64,000 bases of DNA, from the NCBI GenBank assembly GCA_023101725.1, contig JALJCO010010476.1, forward strand, positions 2,297,001-2,361,000. Direction: 5' to 3'. The notes under the pieces were generated by a model that saw nothing but the letters and a program-made list of their open reading frames with translations, had not been told where the DNA came from and searched no databases. This stretch comes from Atherinomorus stipes. Taxonomy: Eukaryota > Chordata > Actinopteri > Atheriniformes > Atherinidae. How positions within the stretch are numbered: the first letter of the stretch is position 1; each line of letters starts with the position of its first letter. Of this stretch, positions 35,501 to 48,844 are shown in pieces. Both the position numbers and the translations under genes were made by a program.

Positions 35501-38104
35501 GTGATTAACAGTTAAGCAATAAATACCAATTTCTCACCAGCTCCTGCAGACTTCATGCGTCTAAGCAGCTCACAATAGGATTAAAGTATGCCTATTAAAC
35601 TGTTTTCATTACAGATTAGAAAATAACGACAGACAATTATTCTGACCACTTATTGTAGAAATTGTCTAAACGTGTTAAAAAAAACAAACCTTAAATGCAA
35701 ACTATATTCATGGAAAAATACACTTTATGCAACCTGCGCTGGTTTGTCAACAAATTGATTGTTTTGTCATGCAAACCAATTAGTTTAATTTGTTTCCTGT
35801 GCAGTACGGTTGCCAAAAGAGTTGGCTGACATAAGCTCATGTGACATTTGAGACATGGGACAGGCACAAGTCGTGGCTGGTTAGGCATAAAGAAATGACT
35901 CAGCTTGATGATGTGTGGGACATTTCTCACATCTCTAAAGGCAAACAGCTGTAAATAGCTCTTAACAACTCCAAGATCACAAGAAAACATGTTCTCTTCC
36001 AAGTTACTCCAAAAGGCATCTGTATTGAGGGGAAATTTTTCACATTTTATGCATTGTGCCAACATATTATTTTTTAAAAAGTGTCTCATGCAGTGATTCC
36101 TGACAAACTTCTAAAAGTGAGCCAAGAGGATAAAACCTTGTTAACTTACATTCACAAACTTTTGCACACAAAATGCTTGCACATTGATTTTTACCAAAAG
36201 AATAATAACAGTGGCCTCACAATATACAGCAAAAATTATATATTATTTTTTGGTGATATTTGCATCAGAAGACACACCTGCAGCAACTCTGTGTCCTTGA
36301 AATAATTACACTTGTACTGCTGTGGAGGTCATAATTCATTCTCATTGTCTGAAAGTTTCCTGTATGAAAACAAAATTCCTACATGCTAATGTCCACAGCA
36401 CATTCATTGTGCTGCAGGAAGCATGAATTAGACCCTACTCAGTATGTGAAGTGATATCCAAATCCTGTGATGTGTCCTTTTGAGGCACACCTAACAAGTT
36501 TCCCCATTCTGATTAGCTAAGCAGAAACTGTGATAGTTTACTTTGATAAATTAGACGAGGCAAGATTTAATGAACAGAACACGGGGGTCACCTTTGTTTC
36601 TTGGGGTGATACAATAAGAAAAAAACAAACAGATTTTTCTTACTGCCACATGCCTCTCCTTAATAATCAGATTTCTCATCCTCCTTGTAATAGAGGGTGC
36701 ACAGAATCTCATTACCTTCTCTAGCTGAGGGGAGAGAAGCAACACTTCTTCTTTGACTTCCTCTGTAAACGGGGGAGGGGAGGACAGCGGTGGAGGCAGA
36801 GAAAGCGTGGGACACATAAAGTTCTGCTTATTTGCACATACATCCACATCTCCTTACAGATATGTAAATGATTCAGGCAAAACCCAAATGCTAAAGTCTA
36901 CACCATTAGTTTTCCACTTCATAATCTCCACATGGGGCCGTTAGAGGGATAATGTACCATACAATACATGGTTTACTTTTAATTAATACGGAAAATGCAT
37001 TTTGAAATGAATATTAAATCTAGATTAATGTGGAAAATCTCCCACCTTCCAAGACATGTATAGCTCTGCTTCTTTGTAAAAAAAAAAAAAAAAGAAAAAA
37101 AAAAGGGAAAACAGTGAAGAGTCCACTTCAGAAAAAGTAAACAAAAATTACAAACTACAAGGTCATTTATCTGCAAAGTAAAAGGAAAGTTTTGTTGTTT
37201 TGTTGGCAGAGAAGAGAAAGTGAAATAATAATAAAAAAAAAATCCTGTATAAACCAAAAAACAGATTTTATTCACTGGTGGAAGAGCTGTAAATTCTCCT
37301 GCAAAAAACAAATAAGAGACTGACTTGACAAAATAATTATCGGTTGCTCAAGTCTTCTAACACATAATGCAGCTACAGCCATGTGATCAGCTACAAGGGG
37401 AGTGGTGCTCTGAGCTAAATACTGACGTTAGCATCCAAACACACTCAGTTTAAGTGTTGATGTTAATCGGTCAGAGTGTGTATTGCGTCATACTGTTCTC
37501 ACTCTCTACTTGTTAGATAAAGAGCCTTGGTCAAGAGTCCTTGATATCACTTTTAAATTCAGAGTTCTTCTTCCCGCCATGTTTCAACAAGCCTGGTAGC
37601 TTCCTCAATCATGCAAGAAATTTCTAAGATAAATGCCATGAGTCTGCAGCATAGCGTTTGCAGATGGCAATGCTGTCATCAGAAGTGTCACGGTGGGAGT
37701 CCTGTTTGTTGCAGAACAGAGAAATGCTGGATGCAAAGCTTCATTTTATGCTTAATTGGTTAAAAACACATACCTTTTTAGTAGTATTTACAGTGGAACC
37801 TGTATGAGTGTTTACTTGTTATCTGTTTGTGGAACAGTTTCCATCAGTGTCAGTTTGTCCAAGAAGCAGCTGAGGTCATTGGAGAACATGGGGAGCCAAT
37901 AAATGTGGAGTTCCTACTGATCATAAAGAAACCTTTAAACAGGCTGAGATCCCTAAAAACCTTCACTTTCCATATGTCTGAACCATAATGCCAGATCAGT
38001 CCAGCTTCTGCAGAAATGAAAACAAAGCTACACCACATGCGGCTGTTGTTGCTTGGGTGGCTTTGTTGTTCCATGCAAGATGCAGAAGAGTCGTGTAAGA
38101 GTAG
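35501..38104. other. Non-coding, no gene seen
   Basis: A/T-rich sequence with poly(A)-rich stretches at 37078-37105. The minus-strand frame 35691-36089 and others lack known domains. The 36480-36780 part is of moderate complexity. Confidence 0.3.
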
Positions 38105-38105
38105 G

Positions 38106-38680
38106 TACACATTCAAAAATAGAAGTACCAATTTATATTTAAAAGAGTACAAAGCTTGTCGCTGGGGGTGTTCCTTTTTGAAAGACATTTCTGTACCCTT
38201 CAGTCCTGGTCCATTTTTGTACCTTATCAAGCTGTATGAGTTAATAAAGTACAATTAAACCAATTAAAAATGACAAATAAAAGTCAATAAAATAGAGATT
38301 ATGACAACAATCAAAGATGCTAATAATAAATGAATAATTACAATATAAATATTAGGTCTAACACATATATAATTATTACTGTGATTACTATGATTATTAT
38401 GAAAATCATAATATAATAACTATAATTATACTGCTGTTTAGAAGGACTGCTATTTATAGTTATTGTACAAGCTACGCACATTTTTCAATGTTGCAGGTAC
38501 CATTTGGGTTGAAATGGTATAAATTTGTACTTTATATTACTTTGGACCCTTTTTCATAGTATATGGGAACACTTCTGGCCTCATAAAGACCAATATTGTA
38601 CTTTTGAGGGAACATTTGTAGAAAATGTAACTACAGGTACAGAAATGTTCCTGTCTCGTACCTTTGTTTTTGAGAGTGTA
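38106..38680. mobile_element. TA-flanked MITE
   Basis: The left end TACACATTCAAAAATAGAAG then TACC pairs with the right end GGTACC-like 'cgtacctttgtttttgagag' then TGTA. Reverse-complemented, the right end reads TACACTCTCAAAAACAAAGG. Both ends are flanked by TA, as for Tc1/mariner. Short RGTAC motifs recur in the body. It is about 575 bp and non-coding. Borders could be a few bases wider, since AGAGTA also occurs on both outer sides. Confidence 0.5.
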
Positions 38681-39760
38681 CTCTAAGTATGGCAGAGGAA
38701 AAGTTAGTCTCTCCAAACAAACTGATTAAGAATTGGTCTGATTTTTTTCTTCTCTTCTAAAATATTGTTTTAGAAGGAAAAAAAAAAGCCAAAGTGTCTT
38801 TGTGGAAAACAGCTCACCACCCGGTAAAGACATAAAAAGTGTCAGAGAAAAGAGGAGGTGTATCAAACATGTTTCACCACCTGCGGAACAACCAACAGAT
38901 TTTTGCACTGAAGTAAAATGTAAATGCTCTGTAGGTTGGTTAAATCATGCCAACGTTTCCCTGCCTTTAATGTATTTGATGTATGCATACATACAGTAGT
39001 TTTGCTGTTCAAATATAACCAACTCAGCGATCAGTTGGTTGCCTTTTTCAATGCCTTTTTCTTGGTCACTTTACTCTGTTTCTATACAGTATTATCTTTT
39101 TATGTTGGCATCAAATGATAGAAATAAATGAAACTTTAAGACCTATGAGGAGTGTTCATGTAATTTTAGATAGTGTTGTGAAAATAATTAACCCATTATA
39201 TTTATAAAATCATGATTGTTTCTTTTTCAGTAATTGGACCAAAAAAACTTTAACCTCCCATTTGGAAGTGCACATCAGATGATGAAGAAACTGTTGCATT
39301 GATGGAAATTTGCTAATTTACATTAAGCAGAAAGTACAGCTGCTTACAAATATTGTGGACAAATGACATTTGGAACTCATGAGTGAAGATAAAGAATTAA
39401 AGAGTTTAAAATTCATCCAGAGGTGTGGGATGTATCTTTTCAAACCATGTTGCTGATATGTAACAAATAGTCAATGTCTGTGTGTGCATGCAGTATACAA
39501 AGCTTAGACAATTGGATAATTTTTGATGTAATTTAGTAGATAGACTTAACAACTTAAGTCTGTTTAAGTCAACAACTTAAGTACAAAAAAAAAAAAACCT
39601 TCAAAAGTTAAGGTCCTGGTGGATTCCGAATCTTAGCATTCAAAATTTGATAGAAAATAAATTAACCCCTAAACAGCTGAAAAATACAAACTTTAAACTG
39701 CTCACAGTATCATACTGTACTCATACTAAACATTTTACCTGGAAAAATAAGGCTGAAGTT
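38681..39760. other. AT-rich non-coding, no gene seen
   Basis: No exon or repeat family is recognised. A poly(A) run lies at 39585-39597. Confidence 0.3.
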
Positions 39761-40287
39761 AGAGATGTCTGACATTATTGGCCTACCAATACTATCAGCC
39801 AATATCGGCGTTAAAATTTTATATCAGAAAACATCGTTTTTTCAGACTGATATTTTTCCCAATGACATCTCCTGAGATCTCGTCCTGTAAAATCTCGTGA
39901 GATCTTGTTCTATTATCTCCAGCAGCTGCTGCTGATACAGACTGACTTGGTCTGAAGCTGCTTATAATATGTCTGGTTTTAAGTTGTTGGTTAAGTAACC
40001 AAGTTGTCAGAAACATTATTACTAACTACATGTTGGCTAATACCTGCTAGTATGTAATATGTATGGCAACCAGATGTCCAAAATGAACTCATCTGGCTAA
40101 GGGGCTATTTTGGGACCTTTGCTCTAAGAGCAGAATATAGTTGTATCTCTTAAAATATGAGCGATACAACCTCACATTTGTCTGCATGGATCGGTATTGG
40201 TTCTTATCGGATATTGGAAATTCAGAGTTGGGAAGTATTGGTACAGTTTATCAAATATGGGTAAAAAAGCCAATGTTGAACATCCCT
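39761..40287. mobile_element. 'GATGTC...TATCGG' MITE, hAT-like
   Basis: The left end AGAGATGTCTGACATTATTG and the reverse complement of the right end AGGGATGTTCAACATTGGC are clearly related. Inside are repeated 'tatcagccaatatcgg' and 'ggtattggttcttatcgg' blocks. This matches a familiar teleost repeat type rich in CGATATT/TATCGG words. Target duplications are not clear, so the hAT assignment is from memory of the family rather than from the flanks. Confidence 0.6.
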
Positions 40288-42400
40288 CGTTAAAATTGAT
40301 AAATATTTAAAAGATCATAAAAAGCAGAATACAGAAAGATTTCTATGGATTTTGTGCAACAGTTGTTTGATCTTTGATCATCCTTCCATCTGACACACAA
40401 CAAAGTGAAAGTAAAAAGGACAGCTCCTCCACCACCCAAAGTGGCACGGTGCAGTATTACCCTCCTCATGCTTTGCGCTCTTCAAATGCCAGACTTTATT
40501 GCCAGGTTGAGCCCTGCTTCACACTTCATATGTCCCTGCTTCCTTTGTTATAAACCCATCTTTTCAACATCACAAACTTCCTTGATTGACACACTGCTTG
40601 ATATTTTTTTTTCCTTTAACACAGACATGTCAACCAAGCTGTACAGGGGGTGTTTGTTTGTTAATCTGTCACATGTTCACAATCGTGGCTTCTGTTGACA
40701 TAGTCATCTGTCCCTCTAAACAGGAGGTGTAGAGGCGAAGGGGACATCAGGGTAGAAAAGTGTGGGAAAGTCAAAGGCTTGATACAAAGCAGCAGCTGAA
40801 TTATAGCTGGTCAAAATTTTGCTGTTTTTTGTTAGTATGTTTTTGCTTCCAGTTTGCTTTATGTGGAGGACCTGGTCAAAAAAACTCAATGGATTACTGA
40901 ATCTGCAGGTGCAATCTACTGTACACAAGAGAAAAATTAGGCTTTTTCAGCAGAGCATGCAGCTATAAATAACAGTGCATCACAGTAAATATGCAAGCAA
41001 GGTATGAGCTCAATCAAGCTTTTTGTGGAATATTCATTGCATCTATCCAAAGCGGTTGTTGCGTCATCTGTTTTTGTTTTGCTTTTCCCTCTTTTATTTA
41101 TTCCCACCTAAAAAGCCACTGGGGAGGTGACAAAGCATTTAGCAGATCCTCTACAGTAAGTGACACATTTGTCTTCAGTTTGAATTAAGCACAACAATTA
41201 ATGCATGTTAATTCTTATTTATGCTAATTTCATTTGAAATAGGCTGTGAGGTTCTAACAGGGTGGCTTGGTGAGAGAGGATCCTTTGGCGACATGTGGCC
41301 ACTGTTGTCTCTGGTTGTGCTGCTAGCACATTCACATGTCCTCTGGTGTTAGCGGCCTTTAATGAGGATGCAAGTTCAAAACATGACATGTTCTCAGCCC
41401 CTAAAAATATATTCTTTTTCCTTTTTTTCCCTCTCACCATTTCTTTTTCTTTTTTTAATTTTTTTTTACATCTGTCAAAAAATTTGAAAACAGTCTAGGC
41501 CAAATTCAATTCCATGTTCCCAACCAAAGTAGTACAACCTTTATTGAACCAAGCTAAGTGTACTGCTTAGTGTCTAATACACTGGTTCCAAACCTATTTT
41601 CCCTGAGGATCCCCCTTAATGCAACTACCATAAAACCATGGTGTGCCATGATTAAAAAAACACAAACAAACAAACAAAAGAAAACTAACTTTAACGTTGA
41701 CCATAACTTTAACGACACTGGCTCTGAACAATCAAAGCTTCGTGGAACCAATGTTGGCTATAAAAATTTCATTTCTATCATGACAAGTAACATTTTAAAA
41801 TCTTTATGGCTGACAGATAAATAATACAAGATGGCTGACAAGACTTTCAAGAAATTGAACTTCATTTTTCTGTTTTATCGGCAATAGGAAACCAGGAGGA
41901 TGCCAAAGCTTTGTCGGAAACAAAAAGCAGCAATGCACCTCAGAGCTATGATAAATTCAATCTTATTATCTTGCCTAGACCAGTTTGACAATAAAATGTT
42001 CATGTTTGGAGTTCAGTCCTGCACACGATCCCAGCTTCTCACTCAACAGCACAATTCCCCTGAGGAACACAACCCTCAATCTATCTGGTGGGTAATGTAC
42101 TGTACACATGTGTTGTAATGAGTTACAATTAAATAAAACCAAATTATGTTGACGACTTGTGTATTTCTTTTTTTTTTGCTTAAAGCAACTGTGCAGCATT
42201 TTAGAAATATATGTATAAAGATCCGTTATGTATCAGAACAACATCTCCTAAAATGCCTCTCATAAAAGTGTACCCTTCTATTAGTGTAATCTCCCAACCA
42301 GAAACCTGCAAAATGTGCTCTTCTGGTTTTACAGATCCATAAAATGACTTTAATTCCCTTTATTCTCCTGTGTTTCAGGTATTCAAAGAAAATGAACAAG
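40288..42400. other. Non-coding; possible hAT-like terminus near 41.58 kb
   Basis: No exon is recognised. At about 41579-41620 the sequence 'cactggttccaaacctattt' then 'ccctgaggatccccc' resembles a diverged hAT end, without an opposite end or target duplication. The rest is A/T-rich with T runs near 41430-41470. Confidence 0.28.
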
Positions 42401-42409
42401 ACATGGTTC

Positions 42410-43330
42410 GCACTGTTAAAGACTGTGGCAGTTGGAATATTTCACTTGACATGAGCTATGCAACTCGCATGGCACAACCAACCACAACTGGGCCATTAAA
42501 TATATGTAAATGAAGAGAAACACAAGAGAGCTGGGCATAATAGCACACACAAGGGAGAAATGGATCCTGGGTAGTGATTAATTTATTTGATGATGCCTCT
42601 AGTGAGGAATTTTAGGTCACAAATGAAGTGACAGGATGACAAATTACCATTTTAAGGAATTTACTGGGAATCATTAATGAACAATTGTCAGGTAGTTTAC
42701 AGCAGGCAGAGGAGATGGAATAAATGTAGATCTCTCTTCCTTATCAGAGATAAATTACTTTATTCTTTTTTAGCATATCTTTCCCAGGGTGCATTATCTT
42801 ATGAAATGCAGCAAGCTCTAATTTAACAGCAAATATATTTAGTACTGGAAATGGCTCAATTAATTCTCTGTTTGGTGGGAGGTAGAAATTTAAGTTTGAA
42901 GTAGATAAGGAGAAGCAACCATAAGCTTATTAATCTGGATAAAGCCTGCTGTGATTGAACATTACAGTTTCTTATCTACAATGGCACTCAGAAACATGAG
43001 CTTATCATCATGAAACTTTTGTCCTTTTGCTCTGTACACAGCGAGATGTACCCATCTTCTTTTAAATCTCTGTCACTACTTCAGGGAACATAACCATGAA
43101 GACACCTGGAGAGAACATAGTGATTTAGGATGTTTTGTTGTCAAATTGATCCTAACAGCTTGAAAAATCATTCTGATTGTACTATACATCAAAAGCTACA
43201 ATGATGCTTTATAATTTTGAGCACATGTCCAATTAGGAAAAGGATTATGCAGAGTGAGAGCTTGGAATATTCCTCTTAGGAAGAAGTATACAGATTGCTT
43301 CTGGCATATCTTAAACTATGTGGCTTTGTC
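42410..43330. promoter_or_regulatory. Strong candidate conserved non-coding cluster
   Basis: Repeat-free block with a palindromic SOX-like ACAATTGT (42681-42688) next to TCATTAATGA, plus GTGATTAATTTATTTGATG and 'cccaattaggaaaagg'. It lacks open frames of any length. The composition and motif clustering suit a developmental enhancer. Confidence 0.38.
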
Positions 43331-43389
43331 ACTGACAAGATAAATCAATTCATTAATTAAAATTAAGCTCATGTGTAAAAGGCAGTATC

Positions 43390-43850
43390 ATAGTTTATTT
43401 AAGTGTTAAAGGAGACAGATGCTATTTCAAGAGTCGCTGTCAAGCTTGTCTGTCCTGTTCAGTTTGGTGCCTTTAAATGGCTTTTAAAAGGCAGTGGTAA
43501 AAGAGAGCCGAGATGACAGGAGAAATCTTCACTGCATGTATTAATTCGACAGATTCCTTGATTCCCCTCCTGGGCCCCTCAGGAAGACCCGATGCTTCAG
43601 CAACTCGATGGTGCATTACAGTAGGTGTGACAAATATCTTTGCTCTAGAAGTGCTAGTTGGTTTACAGATGACATGTCACTGGGATGTCTCAAAACACTC
43701 ATAATTGCTCTTTCCAAAACAGAAGCAGTGTCCCAGTTTGGTCCAAACTGCAATGATTTGTCCTGGACAGGAAGCTACTCTCTGTCTCATGCCGTTATAT
43801 TTGTTAAATGCGAAGCATCACACCAAGGGAGTAAATTTCACATTGGGGGA
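43390..43850. promoter_or_regulatory. Candidate conserved non-coding element
   Basis: Complex sequence through 'ttaattcgacagattccttg', 'gaagacccgatgc' and 'tcactgggatgtctc', ending at an A run (43850-43863). Three overlapping plus-strand frames are present but none resembles a known protein. Confidence 0.3.
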
Positions 43851-43863
43851 AAAAAAAAAAAAG

Positions 43864-44530
43864 AAAAATAAGATGGAGCTGCGTGTTTCAGCTGCGAAAT
43901 TATCTCATAAAATACAAAGTGCAAAGAGCTGATGTAAAAATGCCAAAGATTACATTACAATTTAATAACTGTGCATTAATTATGCACACAAGTCCTAATG
44001 TGAGCTAAGAAAAGCAGCAGGGTGGTGATGGGATGTGTATCAGTTGAAAAGAAGAGGCGCTCTGCATCACTTTACAATATATGAAGTAGTCCAGTAGTCC
44101 AACAAAGGTTAAATGAGCAGATAATAATATTCTCAAAAGAGGAGTAATATTAACGTGGCTACTGCTTATATTCATCTACTGCCCCAAACCTCCTCCGTGA
44201 GGAAATTTGGGGAATGAATGAGGTGCAACCCAGTTTTCCCTCTTATATCCATCACAAGCAAGAGTTTCATGGCAACTTTTTCATTCACATTTAAAGATAT
44301 TAACAAGAAAAGGTGAATGGGAATGGTAAAAAATCAAATACGCCACCATTAATAGGCAAGTACATGTAAATGTTAGCTTCAGGTTTCTTTTACCCATTTT
44401 AAAAATGAACTGCAGTAGAAGTACATGAGGGATTGGAGACAACTTTAAAAATCAAGTCTAATGTGGTAAATTTTAAAGAGAAACAAGTTACAAGCTGTTT
44501 CCAGCCTCAGCTGGCAAACAGTATGTGATT
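43864..44530. other. AT-rich non-coding, no gene seen
   Basis: No recognisable features beyond short A/T runs. Confidence 0.3.
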
Positions 44531-44539
44531 TTCCTTACA

Positions 44540-45350
44540 AGATTAAGGAGCTAGTTACAGTGACAGTAAAATGGACAAACTGACCAAAAGCTGTGAGCAG
44601 AAACGCTCCAATTTCTTTTGTTCTTTTACTGGGAGGGTCTCTAAATGCACAGGCTGAATGTTTACAGGCCTCACATAACATACACACCTCAGAGTGTGTT
44701 ATGTGATCCAACTGGGCAAAGGTGGGATTTGTGGAGTCAACAAGTCTTTTCCATGTCATGTATTTGTTCTGCCCAGCTACTGAACCAGGTGAGTCCAATC
44801 AGCCCAATTTAATTCACATGGGTTAGGCCAGTCTTGCATAGTGACCCCTACTGATTAGGCGGGAAATTGCACTGCGTATCCAGCACCATGACAGAGAACT
44901 ATGAAGGCTCGGGGGGTCTCTGTGGTTACGCAGTTGGATAATGCATTACGCAGTCGCTGGGTTGGTAGCCTAAGGAACCAGAGGGCAGGTCCAACAGAAG
45001 GCTATAAAAGAACTTTCCAGTGTCACTGAGACAAGCCATCACTAGGTGTGGCTGAAGAGGAGGGACACCATATGGGCCTCCAACTGATCTGACCACATTA
45101 CACTTCCATGCAACACACACCCAGATTTGATCAACCTGCGGTGGACCAGCCTCCGGCAAGGGTGCCTTGTGATAAGAGGCTGAAACATGCAATGACATGA
45201 GGTGCACAACTGAAGATGTGTTTTAATGGCATTGGCATGTGGTCATTACCCATCCCAACCCAACCAAATTGACATCTCCAACCTGGCAAATGTGACATCT
45301 CAACATGTTGATATATTTGGGATTTTAACAACTAGTCTTAGCACAAGGTA
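44540..45350. other. Unclassified repeat-like segment with TATA box and tRNA-like block
   Basis: The sequence differs in texture from its A/T-rich flanks. 'ctctgtggttacgcagttgg' at about 44919-44938 resembles the 5' half of a tRNA (A-box position), and 'gctgggttggtagcc' follows at the B-box position. CTATAAAAG at 45002-45010 is a good TATA box, with 'cagtgtcactgag' downstream. Minus-strand frames (44535-44798, 44926-45207) are open but domain-free. It could be a SINE or an LTR relic. I do not recognise the family. Confidence 0.3.
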
Positions 45351-45424
45351 ACCATCCAACCACTTCTTACATCCTTAAGCTTTTCTGACATTGTAGCTGT
45401 GTGATGTTTGCAATAAAGGAAAGA

Positions 45425-45903
45425 GACACTTCAGAATTTTTGAAAGTTTAATACATTTTTACAGATTTTTTTCAGAAATTGTTCCATAGATTTTGAATTG
45501 TGGTTCAACACAAATGTGAAAAAGAAATGAGCAAAAAATAGAGAAAGTGTAATGGGGCATCATGGGGCTCCTAATCTCTTTTGTTGAGCAAAACTTTGAG
45601 GCAATTATTGCAGTCAAGTGTTTTCTGTAATGTTGACAGGTCCACTGTTCATTAGCAAGGCACTCTTTTGTCTGTGACCATTTTTTGTTTGTTTGTTTTT
45701 GTTTTGTTTTGTTAAATTATTATTTAAACCACAATTCAAGATCAAATATTTCATTTTACCACAGTAAATTACAATTTGGTAATTTTTTTTATTTGTTATT
45801 ACTTTTTTTTTTTTTTTTTTTGGTTTCTTGTTATTTAAATTAATATTGGGAATTTAGTCTTTTCTTTAATGGGAGGGTATGTAAACTTTCAAGCACAACT
45901 GTT
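45425..45903 (-). mobile_element. Tc1/mariner-like relic
   Basis: The right end, read on the minus strand, is ACAGTTGTGCTTGAAAGTTT followed by ACATACCC, very like the terminal repeat of a fish/amphibian Tc1-type transposon. The left side has a weaker 'tttttgaaagtttaatac' match in the opposite orientation. The body contains AATTGTGGTT twice, T-rich low-complexity tracts (45685-45715, 45804-45822) and no transposase frame. Confidence 0.5.
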
Positions 45904-46134
45904 TATTTGTCTGCAATGATACGGTCTTTGACCATTTTTCATTCGCACATTTTAACGAAAAATAAAAACTGCAAAAGTTGGCTTGAGACTCTTACATAAT
46001 ACAGGATTGGCATGACACTGGAAAGAATTACTGCTGGATTAAGTACATGTAAATGGTATTTGGTTTCTAGAATTTTAGTAGGAGATTATTTTATTGTTGG
46101 GTATACTTTTTAAATAGTTGTGAATTTGGAGGGA
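45904..46134. other. AT-rich non-coding
   Basis: Short spacer between two transposon relics. Nothing is recognised. Confidence 0.3.
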
Positions 46135-46743
46135 AATGTTAGATAACTTAATTTATTAAGTTGAAACAGCTTAATTAAAATGAGTAAAGGGAATTAGGGT
46201 GGGGAGGGAGCAGGTTTCCCACAATGCAGTTCACTTTTTTAACAATAAATTGGAGATTATTCACAAATGAGGGATTTATAAATGATGTTGGTAGTGTCAA
46301 GTGACTGCTCTCAACTTGTTTGTTAATTCCTGTATTGAACATCTACCACCCAGCAGATGCTGCACCGCGACAGAGATGTGTGTGGTCTGACAATAGTGGT
46401 AGCTTAAACCCACCTGGACTAAGTACTTGCTACATAGTAAGAACAATTTTGAGTTCATCATTTACTTTAATTAAGATGAACTTAAAAACATGTTGTTGGT
46501 GAAAATAAAATTGAAAAATGGTGTGAATCTAATTTCTGTGAAATTAATCCCATCAAGTTTCCTCCCCAGCATCATCCACTTACAGCTTACTCAAATTTAG
46601 TAAGTTCAGAAAAGTTCTACAAACTTAAACCATTTTAGTTTATTCTACTTAATCACTCCAATTAGAGTTTACTTAATTTTTTTGAGGCAGAAAGTTTGCA
46701 TATTTTTTTTAAGTAAAGTCAACTTATTAGAATTTACAGTGTA
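46135..46743. mobile_element. AT-rich MITE ending in TTTACAGTGTA
   Basis: The right end 'cttattagaatttacagtg' then TAC, preceded by TAAGTAAAGTCAA and 'cttaatttttttgaggcag', matches a repeat style common in teleost genomes. The left part carries 'aacttaatttattaagttg' and 'tttcccacaatgcag', also typical of it. The left terminus is degraded, so the start is approximate. Confidence 0.42.
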
Positions 46744-48840
46744 CTAGAAGTCTGCCAGTTCAGCAGTGATGTCTTCATAGGGAGAAAGCAACTTATAACA
46801 AAGAATAAAACCTAACACACTGAAATCTTTGAACTCACTGACCACTGCAAACCTTGCCCGGATATAAATGTATGAAACTCACATCCTTTCAACATGGTCC
46901 TGAAGCATAAATGTTTGTATTAAGCGATAAAGTGGCAGTGCACCATGTCCCTTTCTCTTTCCCAGGATGCATTTAATTAAACATCAGAGCATAGTGACTT
47001 GGTGTTTCTAAGATAGATTTGAGTTATTTTCCTCACAAGTTTGCTCTAGATTAATTACATGAATGATTACTTTGCTCAAAAAAGCAACACTTTTACTGAA
47101 CATAAGTCTGACAGTAACACAACAGTCTATCTCAGCTCACTGGTGCAAACACAGCTTATTTTTACTCACTACATAAGTACTGCATTGGAGGGAAACATAG
47201 AAATTGGATGCTGAAATTGAAATGTCGTCTTTGAAGAGTAACCTCTGCAGGAGAATGAGACATTTTAGTTTTCTTTCATCAGCTTGGAAAAAAAGGATTA
47301 ACACATTGACAGTTTCATGATTATTAATGAGTTGTCCCATTTTTTAAGACTTGCTTTGTAATTTTATTAGATATTTGATGTTATTTTCTAATAAAGGTTG
47401 TGAAACACTGCATTGTTTGAGCTGAAGTCATGAATTTGGTGAAACTGTGAAAATAAGATCAAACTTAAGTACGAGTTTAGTTACTTAATTTCAATCCCAA
47501 GAATATAGAAAAATGATTTACATTCCATAAAAACTAATGACACAGTAGATGAACAATCTTCATCCTTTCCTCTCTCAGTTTTAATCTTTAACTAGTAAGA
47601 AAATGAGTAGACTACCCCTTTATAACCTCTGACCAATCCTCCTTGGTGTCACAACTGAATGGATGAGTGACCAGGGTAATGTTCACACTCTGCATTGGAT
47701 ACACACTGCATGTACCATGAAAGTGACTATGAGCTTCTTTCCAGATTGTGCCCAATTTCATGGTGCTATACACACAGCATCAGTTCATCACACTGATTTG
47801 CCATATATCGTGTTTTTTCTGTACATCAACAGCATGCCTTACCCATGGATAATAATACCCACAATATAATGGAACATTTTGCATTTTTAGTTATACGGTG
47901 AGTTGCTGAATTTTGACTTTCTCTTGCTAAAGCTGTGCTTTAGTGCAGGATAAAAACCTCCAGTGACGCAGCTTTTACATTTTATGATGCGACTGACTGG
48001 AATGATGAGCCTGAAGAAACAGAAAAAGAAAAGTTTGTTTTTGAGAAGAGATTTTTTTTTAATTAATTATTTTTTTTATTTTTTATTTTTTTTAAGCCTG
48101 CAGTGTTTTGTGGTTCATTTTGTATCATAGCTCCTCTATCTCATCTGTTTTGGAAAGTTTTTGAAAAGAAAACATGACTCAGTCATGACACCACTGTCCA
48201 AAATGACAGGCAAAAATGGCTTGGTCTGATAACTTTCCAACCTTTTGGTAGAAGAGACTATGAACTAAAAAGTTAAGTTTTAATTTCTGGAAGACAAATA
48301 TCCTGATGCCTCTACAAAATAAACAGAGCTTCACAAAAACAATGTAATTTTGGGGTGATGTGTCAATACCTTAGGGTGATTGGCTACAAGTTAAGGAAAT
48401 AAAATCTGCTCCGACAGAAACTCCCACAAAATATCACTTACACATAAGTTAATTGGTTTAAAACAACAGGAAAATGATCAAAAACATAACAGTAAGTACA
48501 ACTCTAGGTAGGTCAGAGGGAGTACGATTTAAGTTTAGAGCAGGATTGTTTATACAACTGTTGAACAGATATCCTGAAACCCACTCATGTAATTCATGTA
48601 AACCTAACTGATTAAATAAGGTCAAGAAATTTCCAGGTGGAGGAACTAAAAATCCTTTTCACATTCTAACTGTAAAGTGATCACAATTGAAAAGTTAAAG
48701 TACAAAAAGACAATGCTATTTTAAAAAAAGTTTTAAAACAATCTGGGGTTGACAGCACAAAAATTTAATGTAAATGAAAGAATCTAAGAGAAGTGACATT
48801 TCTCATTGATGCAGAAAAAAAGTCTCTCCCTTCCCTTTTC
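46744..48840. other. AT-rich non-coding, no gene seen
   Basis: T-rich low complexity at 48050-48095. No exon, repeat family or structured RNA is recognised. Confidence 0.3.
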
Positions 48841-48844
48841 TCTT

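Noticed and set aside
41579..41620. hAT terminus
   Set aside because: Resembles a diverged hAT end, but no opposite end or target duplication was found.
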